From contig CAZZLK010000009.1 of NCBI GenBank assembly GCA_964655195.1, forward strand, positions 1 to 9,758: 9,758 nucleotides of DNA, in the 5' to 3' direction. Every line of letters starts with the position of its first letter. The first letter of the stretch is position 1. Below are positions 1 to 5,838 of the stretch, piece by piece. This DNA is from DUMJ01 sp964655195. Its GTDB lineage: Bacteria; DUMJ01. The notes beneath the pieces are model-generated. The model did not search any database and had not been told where the DNA came from. It saw nothing but the letters and a program-made list of their open reading frames with translations. Position numbers and translations under genes: made by a program.

Positions 1-1108
1 GAGTTTCAAGCTCTCCATCAGGTGATTCTCCAGGTGGCAGTATTACTGTTCTTATGGGGATTCCGTGTTTCTTGGCAAAGTCGAAGTCTCTCTCATCGTG
101 AGCGGGAACTCCCATAATTGCACCCGTTCCGTACTCCTGAAGGACATAGTTAGTTACCCATACAGGGATCTCTTCTCCATTGGCAGGATTTATAGCGTGA
201 AGCCCTGTGAATTCTCCAAGTTTTTCCTGCTCATTATTCGACTCCTTTATTTTCAAGATCAGATCATCTATCTCCCTTTCTCTGAAAAGGGGAGATTTTC
301 TCATCTCATCTATGAGACTGGACTCGTGGGATACGGCAAAGAATGTAGCTCCAAAGAGCGTATCGGGTCTGGTGGTAAAGACCTTTACATCTCTGTCTAT
401 CTCTTTTATCCTGAAGCCGATCTCTGCCCCAACACTCTTTCCTATCCAGTTTCTCTGCATAGTCTTTACATGCTCGGGCCAGCCAGGTAACTTATCCAAA
501 TCATTCAAGAGTCTCTCCGCGTAGTCCGTAATCTTAAAGAACCACTGTTCTAGGTATCTTTCCTCTACAGGTTGATGGCATCTCCAGCAGGTTCCATCTA
601 TCACCTCTTCGTTTGCTGTAACTGTCTTACAGTTTGGGCACCAGTTTACCTTTGCCTTACCTTTATAAGCCAGTCCTCTCTTATACATAAGTAAGAAGAA
701 CCACTGGGTCCACTTGTAGTAGCTTGGGTCACAGGTAGCTATCTCTCTATCCCAGTCGTAAGATATACCCAACCGTTTCAGCTGTTTCTTCATATTCTCT
801 ATATTGCTCCATGTCCATCTCGCTGGATGTATTCCCCTCTTTATTGCGGCATTTTCAGCAGGAAGGCCAAATGCATCCCACCCCATAGGATGCAGGACAT
901 TGTAGCCTTTAAATCTGTAGTATCTGGCAATTACGTCACCAAGGACATAGTTCCTCACATGCCCCATATGTATATCCCCAGATGGATACGGGAACATCTC
1001 CAGGATGTAGGCTTTTGGTAAAGAGGCATCCTCTCTGGCTTTGTTTAAGCCCTCAATAGCCCACCTTTTCTGCCATTTTTCCTCTATCACCTTAGGATTA
1101 TAGTCCAT
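1..1108 (-). CDS. leuS: Leucyl-tRNA synthetase, N-terminal part (runs off left edge)
   Basis: Class Ia synthetase that charges tRNA-Leu with leucine in the cytoplasm and edits mischarged products. About 369 residues are visible; the family is usually 800-900, so the rest of the CP1 editing domain, the KMSKS loop and the anticodon-binding domain lie outside the window. Seen: the HIGH-type motif HMGH at residues 47-50, a zinc-knuckle pattern C157-x2-C160 and C174-x2-C177, the threonine-rich editing motif TTRPDT at 245-250, and the editing-pocket motif GTGAIMGVPAHDERD around 327-341, which contains the conserved Asp338. I chose the ATG at 1108 because the protein then begins MDYNPKVIEEKW, like other LeuRS, and a GGAGGGA lies 12 nt upstream. 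An in-frame ATG at 1129 would have that Shine-Dalgarno inside its own first codons and nothing upstream. The gene has its own promoter just after the metallo-hydrolase gene. Identity is secure; the exact start is fairly secure. Confidence 0.97.
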   Translation of the reverse strand, partial: MDYNPKVIEEKWQKRWAIEGLNKAREDASLPKAYILEMFPYPSGDIHMGHVRNYVLGDVIARYYRFKGYNVLHPMGWDAFGLPAENAAIKRGIHPARWTWSNIENMKKQLKRLGISYDWDREIATCDPSYYKWTQWFFLLMYKRGLAYKGKAKVNWCPNCKTVTANEEVIDGTCWRCHQPVEERYLEQWFFKITDYAERLLNDLDKLPGWPEHVKTMQRNWIGKSVGAEIGFRIKEIDRDVKVFTTRPDTLFGATFFAVSHESSLIDEMRKSPLFREREIDDLILKIKESNNEQEKLGEFTGLHAINPANGEEIPVWVTNYVLQEYGTGAIMGVPAHDERDFDFAKKHGIPIRTVILPPGESPDGELET

Positions 1109-1120
1109 ACTGTGGTCTTG

Positions 1121-1127
1121 TCCCTCC
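1121..1127 (-). promoter_or_regulatory. Shine-Dalgarno of leuS, decides the start
   Basis: On the minus strand this reads GGAGGGA, 12 nt before the ATG at 1108. The spacing is somewhat long. It overlaps codons 1-3 of the alternative ATG at 1129, which has no purine-rich site of its own. This favours initiation at 1108. Confidence 0.6.
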
Positions 1128-1159
1128 ATCAAGTTTTAATATAGTCTATTTTGAGTATG

Positions 1160-1188
1160 AGTTTATATTATCTAACCCTACCTGTCAA
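1160..1188 (-). promoter_or_regulatory. Probable sigma-70-type promoter for leuS
   Basis: On the minus strand there is a perfect -35 TTGACA (1183-1188), a 17-bp spacer and a -10 TAAACT (1160-1165; 4 of 6 consensus). A second possible -10, TATAAA at 1162-1167, would give a 15-bp spacer. The expected transcription start is near 1153, leaving a leader of about 45 nt before the ATG at 1108. The -35 box begins 7 nt after the stop codon of the upstream hydrolase gene, so leuS can be transcribed independently of it. Box identity is read from sequence only. Confidence 0.6.
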
Positions 1189-1195
1189 GGTTTTA

Positions 1196-1900
1196 TTATG
1201 TCTCCATATATATGATCCTGGTCTTTGTGGGTAGAGAACTCTTTGAGATCTTTATCTTAGAGGGCATCTTCTCCAGTCCAGAGATCGTCTTTTTTATATC
1301 CTCTATAGATGCCAGAACTTTCAAACCGTAAGAGTCTGTTCTGTAGTGCATAACAATAGCCATCTTCGGACTTATCTTCTGTATAATGTTTAGAGCCTTA
1401 CTGGCGTCAATAGTGTATACCCCACCAACTGGAATGAATATTACGTCTGTACCTTTGAGTTTCTCGTACTGTTCCTCTGTAAGTTCGTCTTCTCCGTAGT
1501 CCCCAAAGTGTGCAAATGTGATACCTCCCAATGTCCACCTTATGATGGTATTGTTGCCCCTCAGTGTTCCTCCTTTGTTATCGTGATATGAAGGAATTCC
1601 GGTAAACTTTATTCCTTTTGCCTCTGTACTTCCCCTTACTATTACAGGATTCCCCTTTATAAGGGATGCATTGTTGTGATCGGAGTGCTCATGACTTACA
1701 GTTACGATATCTGCCTTTACATCGGGCAGAGGAAAGCCAACAGCCGGGTTAAAAGGGTCAGTAACTATAGAGACAGTACTGGATTTTATCAAAAACATAG
1801 AGTGACCAAAGTATGTGATCTCTATGGTCTCTTCGCTTCCATATAAGATCCCAGCAAAGAACACTGTAAAAACAATAATTGATATTACCTTCAAGAACAT
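1196..1900 (-). CDS. Exported metallo-beta-lactamase-fold hydrolase (UlaG/COG2220-like)
   Basis: A 234-residue protein of the MBL-fold metal-dependent hydrolase superfamily, nearest in pattern to the UlaG/UPF0173-like group. Residues 1-21 form a hydrophobic stretch with Lys4, read as a signal peptide or membrane anchor, so it probably acts outside the cytoplasmic membrane. Seen: FGHS at 31-34 and TDPF at 47-50, typical of the first strands of this group; the dinuclear-metal motif H70-x-H72-x-D74-H75; a further His106; H131-x2-D134; and a late His185. The metal ligand set therefore looks complete and the enzyme is probably active. The substrate is unknown, as members cleave lactones, phosphodiesters and other esters. 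The ATG at 1900 is supported by GGGAGGG about 8 nt upstream. The gene is divergent from the ceramidase-like gene and lies upstream of leuS on the same strand. No terminator is visible between it and leuS, so some read-through is possible. Confidence 0.85.
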   Translation of the reverse strand: MFLKVISIIVFTVFFAGILYGSEETIEITYFGHSMFLIKSSTVSIVTDPFNPAVGFPLPDVKADIVTVSHEHSDHNNASLIKGNPVIVRGSTEAKGIKFTGIPSYHDNKGGTLRGNNTIIRWTLGGITFAHFGDYGEDELTEEQYEKLKGTDVIFIPVGGVYTIDASKALNIIQKISPKMAIVMHYRTDSYGLKVLASIEDIKKTISGLEKMPSKIKISKSSLPTKTRIIYMET

Positions 1901-1934
1901 ATCAAATCCCTCCCTTTATTATTCTATCAACTAG

Positions 1935-1943
1935 ATTATACCA
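1935..1943 (-). promoter_or_regulatory. Extended -10 promoter for the metallo-hydrolase gene
   Basis: On the minus strand the sequence is TGGTATAAT: a perfect -10 TATAAT (1935-1940) preceded by the extended-10 TGn (1941-1943). The candidate -35 at 17 bp (1958-1963, TTTTAA) is poor, which is usual for extended -10 promoters. Transcription would start near 1928, giving a leader of about 28 nt. It lies back-to-back with the promoter of the ceramidase-like gene. Confidence 0.55.
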
Positions 1944-1949
1944 TCGAGT

Positions 1950-1955
1950 TATAAT
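1950..1955 (+). promoter_or_regulatory. -10 box of the ceramidase-like gene
   Basis: A perfect TATAAT, which would start transcription near 1962 and give a leader of about 24 nt. The -35 position at 17 bp (1927-1932, TCAACT) matches only 3 of 6 consensus bases and there is no TGn extension, so the promoter may be weak or need an activator. The box is an exact inverted repeat of the opposing -10 at 1935-1940, with 9 bp between them. Confidence 0.5.
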
Positions 1956-1973
1956 AGTTAAAAAGTCTTTTTT

Positions 1974-1980
1974 AGGAGGA
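1974..1980 (+). promoter_or_regulatory. Strong Shine-Dalgarno of the ceramidase-like gene
   Basis: AGGAGGA with a 5-nt spacer to the ATG at 1986. It fixes the start of the gene and suggests efficient translation despite the weak -35. Confidence 0.8.
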
Positions 1981-1985
1981 ATACC

Positions 1986-3248
1986 ATGGGATTATTAGTT
2001 GGTTATGGAGAGTGTATAATCACACCTTCTCCTGATCTCAAGCTTGACCTTACCGGATATGGGTTCTACCTGGATAGAAAGGGGGAGAATGTATTAACTG
2101 ATCTGAAGACAAGAGCCTTATATCTTGAAAGTGGTGAAGACAGGGCTGTCTTTATAAGTTGTGACCTTATAGGATTTTCTATCGATTTTGCCGATGGCTT
2201 GAGAAGTGCCATAGCGGGTAGGGAAGGGCTGGGGATGAAAAATATAATAATTAGCTGTACTCATACGCACTCAGGTCCCGCTGTTCAGCCATTAAGAGGG
2301 CTGGGAGCAGTTAATGAGGAATATTTAGCCGGGTTAAAGGAAAAGATCATCTCTACTGTGGATCTTGCCAGGAGAGACCTGAGAGAAGCGAGGGTTTTAT
2401 ATCATAAGGAGATTTTAGAGCCGATTGGCTTTAACAGGAGATTGAAGAGATTTGAACCTATCGACCCCTGTCTTAATGTCCTTTTATTTGAAAGGAAGGA
2501 CAGGAACATATTTCTTGCAAACTATGCCTGCCATCCTGTGGTACTTGGAAGGACCAAGGATATATCGGCTGACTGGCCAGGAGAACTTGTACGGTACATA
2601 GAGAAGGGTGGGGATAACTGTATATTCTTTCAGGGGTTCTGTGGGGATATAGACCCTGTAACCAATATGAATAGGTGGGGAATGGGAAGAGAGGAGGATA
2701 TAGAGCTTTTGGGTTATATAGTGGGGAACAGGGCATTAAAGGCTAAGAGATATGGAAATGTCATTGAGGACCCCAAGATAGATATTATTGAAAAGAGGGT
2801 GAGACTTCCTCTGCAGGTGCCATCTAAAGAAGAGATAAAGAGAGATGCGGAGTTCTGGATGGATATCTATAAAGGCAATAGAGATGCCCAGAGATTTATA
2901 GAAGAATGGCTAAGAGAGGCTGAATCGTCTTACGAGCGTCTTAGAGAAAAGCCGTATATAGAAGACATCCCGATACAGGGGATAGGTATAGGGGCTATAA
3001 AGATAATAGGGATACCTGGCGAAGTGTTCTGTGAGTATGGTCTAAGACTTAAAGAGAGGTATCCAATGTTACTTACCTTTGGGTATACAAATGGGCTTGT
3101 AGGTTATATTCCAGTTAAGGATGCCTATAGAGATAAGAGAGATTATGCCTCATACATTGCCCCAAAGATCTTTAACGTGTTTCCTTTTTCTCAGGATATA
3201 GAAGATACGGTTATACTGGAAGCCAGCGAAATACTGGAAAGGATATAG
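1986..3248 (+). CDS. Neutral/alkaline ceramidase-like metallo-hydrolase family protein
   Basis: A 420-residue protein resembling the N-terminal domain of neutral/alkaline non-lysosomal ceramidases (PF04734). Seen: the N-terminal GYGECIITP (residues 6-14); the metal-site segment CTHTHSGP at 91-98, with His93/His95; ACHP at 181-184, with His183; ISADWPG at 193-199; FFQGFCGDIDP at 214-224; PGE at 344-346, with Glu346; and GYTNGLVGYIP at 366-376, with Tyr374. The last two match the family's Glu and Tyr zinc ligands. The family's catalytic Ser (in GDxSP) is replaced by Asp223. There is no signal peptide and no C-terminal Ig-like domain, whereas true ceramidases are secreted and much longer. I therefore read it as a cytoplasmic, probably metal-binding hydrolase or related enzyme of unknown substrate, not a sphingolipid ceramidase. 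It is convergent with the Gfo/Idh oxidoreductase gene and divergent from the MBL-fold gene, and is the only plus-strand gene here. Confidence 0.8.
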   Translation: MGLLVGYGECIITPSPDLKLDLTGYGFYLDRKGENVLTDLKTRALYLESGEDRAVFISCDLIGFSIDFADGLRSAIAGREGLGMKNIIISCTHTHSGPAVQPLRGLGAVNEEYLAGLKEKIISTVDLARRDLREARVLYHKEILEPIGFNRRLKRFEPIDPCLNVLLFERKDRNIFLANYACHPVVLGRTKDISADWPGELVRYIEKGGDNCIFFQGFCGDIDPVTNMNRWGMGREEDIELLGYIVGNRALKAKRYGNVIEDPKIDIIEKRVRLPLQVPSKEEIKRDAEFWMDIYKGNRDAQRFIEEWLREAESSYERLREKPYIEDIPIQGIGIGAIKIIGIPGEVFCEYGLRLKERYPMLLTFGYTNGLVGYIPVKDAYRDKRDYASYIAPKIFNVFPFSQDIEDTVILEASEILERI

Positions 3249-3275
3249 GAAACCCCGGGATCTCCGGGGCTTCCT
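3247..3275. terminator. GC-rich hairpin between convergent genes
   Basis: An inverted repeat pairs 3247-3258 with 3264-3275: eleven Watson-Crick pairs and one A/C mismatch around a 5-nt loop (GATCT), with an uninterrupted CCCCGG/CCGGGG core. It begins in the stop codon of the ceramidase-like gene and ends one base before the stop codon of the oxidoreductase gene on the other strand. It can fold in both transcripts, so it is probably a shared bidirectional terminator or RNA 3'-end stabiliser. Neither side has a proper run of T, so intrinsic termination may be weak or rely on another factor. Confidence 0.65.
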
Positions 3276-3276
3276 A

Positions 3277-4302
3277 TTACAATACCGGGGTTATCTCCCC
3301 TCTATTATCAGCAGACCTTATCTCCGCTTCTACAATCTCTATAGTTTCTTTACTGCTCTCAGGGGGAGCTACCGTTATGGGTTTATCATTCAGGATACAC
3401 TCTGCAAAATACTTTATCTCTCTGTAATATCCCATCTCCTTTGGAAGCTCCGGAGTAAAACTCTTGCCTTCATTCGGGTTTACCTTCAGGACTCCATGCT
3501 GAAATATAAGATTTCCCCTTTCAAAGTTTGCCCTGAATAGCATCTCAAATCCGTACTCTCCCTGAAGTGTCCAGTCATCCTGTGCATTTATCACTTTTCC
3601 GTCTGGGTATATGTAGTTTGTAGAGACAATATCATATCCGCTTCCCGGTATAACATTTCTTGCTATAGTAGAAACTGCAGATGGTTTTCCAAAGAGCCAG
3701 TTTATCGTATCTACATCATGTATATGCTGGTCTAGGATACAACCTCCACTCTTCTCTTTAGTAAGAAGCCAATTTTCATAAGACCACTTCGGAGTTCCTC
3801 CACCTCTATAGAAATATCCACCCAGGAACTTACCGAATCTCTCTGTCTGAACACATTCCTTTAGATACTCGTATTCAGGCCAGAATCTGAGGCAGTGTCC
3901 TATCATCAGTTTTCTGTTATTTCTCTTCGCCGCCTCTATCATCTCTGCGCACTGCTTAGAATTTAGAGCCATTGGCTTTTCACATAGTACATGCATACCC
4001 CTATCCAGGGCTTTTATAGTAGCTTCTGCATGTAGGTATGTAGGAAGACATATGTCTACATAGTCCAGTTCTTCCTTCTTTAGCATCTCATCGAGATCTG
4101 TGTATAGTCTATACTTACTAAAGTCATACTTCTTTGTCCCCACATCTATATTTCCGGGTATGAATCTGTTTTCAAACTTGGCAGGGTCTATATCACAGAT
4201 AGCTACAAGTTTGATGGGAAAACCTTCTGACTCAAGCCTTATATAATTGTCGAGATGTCCTCTACCCATAAAGCCAATTCCTATAAGTCCTACCTTTAAC
4301 AT
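3277..4302 (-). CDS. Gfo/Idh/MocA family NAD(P)-dependent oxidoreductase
   Basis: A 341-residue cytoplasmic dehydrogenase of the Gfo/Idh/MocA family, which oxidises or reduces a hydroxyl of sugars, inositols or their derivatives with NAD(P). Seen: the Rossmann motif GIGFMG at 8-13, an acidic residue Asp37 after the second strand (suggesting NAD rather than NADP), the signature CEKP at 107-110 with Lys109, and DQHIHDVD at 191-198, whose Asp191 and His195 match the catalytic D-x3-H spacing of inositol dehydrogenases. Length is typical. The ATG at 4302 has GGGAGG about 7 nt upstream, inside the end of the TIM-barrel gene, whose stop codon lies one base away, so the two are probably translationally coupled. 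This is the last gene of the ispD operon; tandem stops TAA TAG are followed by the hairpin. Substrate not assignable from sequence. Confidence 0.9.
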   Translation of the reverse strand: MLKVGLIGIGFMGRGHLDNYIRLESEGFPIKLVAICDIDPAKFENRFIPGNIDVGTKKYDFSKYRLYTDLDEMLKKEELDYVDICLPTYLHAEATIKALDRGMHVLCEKPMALNSKQCAEMIEAAKRNNRKLMIGHCLRFWPEYEYLKECVQTERFGKFLGGYFYRGGGTPKWSYENWLLTKEKSGGCILDQHIHDVDTINWLFGKPSAVSTIARNVIPGSGYDIVSTNYIYPDGKVINAQDDWTLQGEYGFEMLFRANFERGNLIFQHGVLKVNPNEGKSFTPELPKEMGYYREIKYFAECILNDKPITVAPPESSKETIEIVEAEIRSADNRGEITPVL

Positions 4303-4303
4303 A

Positions 4304-5143
4304 CTATCCCCTCCCGAGTATCTTATCCATAGACTTAGATGTGTTATATATCATCTGCAAAGGATAATGTTTGTATGCAGACATCTCTGCATTCAGATAG
4401 TTATCGTATCCTATCTCTTTCAGTGCAGAGATCACCTTGGGAAAATCTACATCTCCTGCGAGGAGGTCTACAAAGCCAGCTAGACCGCATCCCTGTCTTC
4501 TGTAATCTTTTACGTGCACCTTTTTTATCCTGCCTCCAAGTATCTTTACCCAGTGTTCAGGGTATCCTATATAGATGATGTTACCAACATCTAAATATGC
4601 CCCCACGTATCTGGAGTTTACTTTATCTATAAAGTCTCTCATCTCTAGAGGTGAGAGAAGGAATTTGTTCCATACATTCTCTACCCCTATGCATACCTTG
4701 GCAGATTCTGCAAACTTCGACAGTTCACTTATTGCTTCCAGGGCATAGTCATAAGCCCTGTCGTACTCTATCACCTCTGCACCGGGGATGAAATCTACCC
4801 CTACATAACCAGGGACAACGAGGATTGTATCAACCCCCAAGATACTGGCAAATTCTATCTGTTTTTTACAGATATCTTTGGCTTTTTCTCTAGTGTCTTT
4901 AGAGTTACTGGTGAATGGATATTTCCAGTATAAACCTGCAGCAAGTCCACTTATCTCTATACCTATGTCTTCCGCGATCTTTTTGTACTTTATGATGTCG
5001 CTCTCTCTACTCTCTAAACCAAGCTCACCGCTTTCTGTAATAGAGAGTTCTATCCCATCGAAGCCTGCATCTTTAGCTATTTTCATACACTCTTCGATGC
5101 TCATACCCTGTGGAAATGACCAGATATTAATCCCCTTCTTCAA
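4304..5143 (-). CDS. Xylose isomerase-like TIM-barrel sugar isomerase/epimerase
   Basis: A 279-residue protein of the AP-endonuclease-2/xylose-isomerase-like TIM-barrel family (PF01261; IolE/IolI/Hyi-like sugar phosphate isomerases and epimerases). Seen: N-terminal GINIWSFPQ (4-12), DAGFDGIELS (25-34), and four likely divalent-metal ligands in the usual order: Glu155 (GVENVWN), Asp185 (YLDVGN), His210 (KVHVKD) and Glu253 (NAEMS). I start it at the TTG at 5143: an extended Shine-Dalgarno GGAGGTGA lies 5 nt upstream, and the protein then begins MKKGINIW at the first barrel strand. A longer reading from TTG 5158 would put that Shine-Dalgarno inside its own codons and overlap rlmB by 10 nt. There is a 5-nt gap from rlmB and a 1-nt gap to the following oxidoreductase gene. 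Such a TIM-barrel/Gfo-Idh pair is a common sugar or polyol module; the substrate is unknown. Confidence 0.87.
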   Translation of the reverse strand: MKKGINIWSFPQGMSIEECMKIAKDAGFDGIELSITESGELGLESRESDIIKYKKIAEDIGIEISGLAAGLYWKYPFTSNSKDTREKAKDICKKQIEFASILGVDTILVVPGYVGVDFIPGAEVIEYDRAYDYALEAISELSKFAESAKVCIGVENVWNKFLLSPLEMRDFIDKVNSRYVGAYLDVGNIIYIGYPEHWVKILGGRIKKVHVKDYRRQGCGLAGFVDLLAGDVDFPKVISALKEIGYDNYLNAEMSAYKHYPLQMIYNTSKSMDKILGRG

Positions 5144-5148
5144 TATAA

Positions 5149-5156
5149 TCACCTCC
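5149..5156 (-). promoter_or_regulatory. Extended Shine-Dalgarno that sets the TTG start of the TIM-barrel gene
   Basis: On the minus strand this reads GGAGGTGA, a full complement of the bacterial 16S anti-Shine-Dalgarno, 5 nt (TTATA) before the TTG at 5143. It overlaps the TGA stop of rlmB (5149-5151). The strong site probably compensates for the weak TTG codon and allows re-initiation by ribosomes finishing rlmB. Confidence 0.8.
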
Positions 5157-5838
5157 AAACCCTGCTTTTTATCTCATAGATAATAATACCAGCTGATACC
5201 GAGGTATTGAGTGAGGTAATCTTTCCCTCCATAGGAATTCCGATAAGCTTATCACATCTTCTCTTCATAATTGGTCTGAGCCCTTTGTCCTCTCCTCCAA
5301 TTATTAGAAGTAGAGGAAAACGGAACTCTACTCTGAAAAATGGCTCTCCACCTGGGTCTGCGCCCAGGACAAAGAAACCTCTATCGAGGAATCTATCTAC
5401 CGTCTGTGCAGTATTGGTAACAACCGCAAATGGCAAATGAAATACAGCCCCTGCAGAAGAACTTATAAGTCCCTCAGAGATGATGGCAGATCGATGTTTT
5501 GGGATAACTATCCCATCGACCCCTGCACATTCTGCTGTTCTCATTATTGCCCCAAGATTATGAGGATCCTCAATCCCATCAGCAAGGACAACAAAATTCT
5601 TGTCGAAGAAATACTCTACGTCCTTTGGTTCTACGGGAAATGTATATGCCAAGATGCCCTGTTTGGCTTTTAAAGAGGGTACTTCCTGTACAGGTATCCC
5701 CATCTGTCTGGCATAAGCAATAATATCCGAATATCTTGGAGTCAGTCTTTTATCTACCTGTATCTTCTGAATACTGACCCCAGATTTTAAAGCCTCTACT
5801 ACAGAATTTCTCCCTTCTATCTTTAACTCATCTTCCAT
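5149..5838 (-). CDS. rlmB: 23S rRNA 2'-O-ribose methyltransferase, RlmB/TrmH (SpoU) family
   Basis: A 229-residue SAM-dependent RNA methyltransferase of the SPOUT class; the usual role of RlmB is 2'-O-methylation of G2251 in the 23S peptidyl-transferase region. Seen: an N-terminal substrate-binding (L30e-like) part with GRNSVVEALKSG at 9-20; SPOUT motif 1, DGIEDPHNLGAIMRT at 87-101 (Asn94, Arg100); motif 2, IIGGEDKGL at 179-187; and motif 3, IPMEGKITSLNTSVSAG at 201-217 (Ser209, Asn211, Ser213), forming the knotted SAM site. The Val usual after Asn in motif 3 is Thr here, a mild change. The ATG at 5838 has GGAAGG just upstream and overlaps the end of cysS by 16 nt. The place after cysS agrees with the Firmicutes yacO/rlmB position, which favours RlmB over other TrmH-family members. 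Confidence 0.92.
   Translation of the reverse strand: MEDELKIEGRNSVVEALKSGVSIQKIQVDKRLTPRYSDIIAYARQMGIPVQEVPSLKAKQGILAYTFPVEPKDVEYFFDKNFVVLADGIEDPHNLGAIMRTAECAGVDGIVIPKHRSAIISEGLISSSAGAVFHLPFAVVTNTAQTVDRFLDRGFFVLGADPGGEPFFRVEFRFPLLLIIGGEDKGLRPIMKRRCDKLIGIPMEGKITSLNTSVSAGIIIYEIKSRVWR

Noticed and set aside
65..1021. Open frames on the plus strand opposite leuS
   Set aside because: The minus strand reads continuously as LeuRS with HMGH, zinc-knuckle and editing motifs. The plus-strand frames have low-complexity products and no domain.
1179..1190. Small inverted repeat (ACCT/AGGT) around the leuS -35 box as an operator
   Set aside because: It has only four base pairs, which is expected by chance, and there is no second copy nearby.
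1109..1195. T-box or other amino-acid-sensing leader for leuS
   Set aside because: Only about 45 nt separate the likely transcription start from the start codon, too little for a T-box, and no T-box consensus or terminator hairpin is visible.
2473..2736. Open frame on the minus strand inside the ceramidase-like gene
   Set aside because: It lies wholly within a well-supported gene, has a Pro/Tyr-rich sequence matching no known domain, and has no Shine-Dalgarno. It is a by-product of codon use.
1986..3248. A true neutral ceramidase acting on sphingolipids
   Set aside because: There is no signal peptide, the length is about two thirds of classical enzymes, and Asp replaces the catalytic Ser. 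Only family membership is claimed.
5149..5838. A tRNA (Gm18) TrmH or tsr-type resistance methyltransferase instead of RlmB
   Set aside because: The N-terminal L30e-like region and the position right after cysS match RlmB better. Another TrmH-family specificity cannot be fully excluded.
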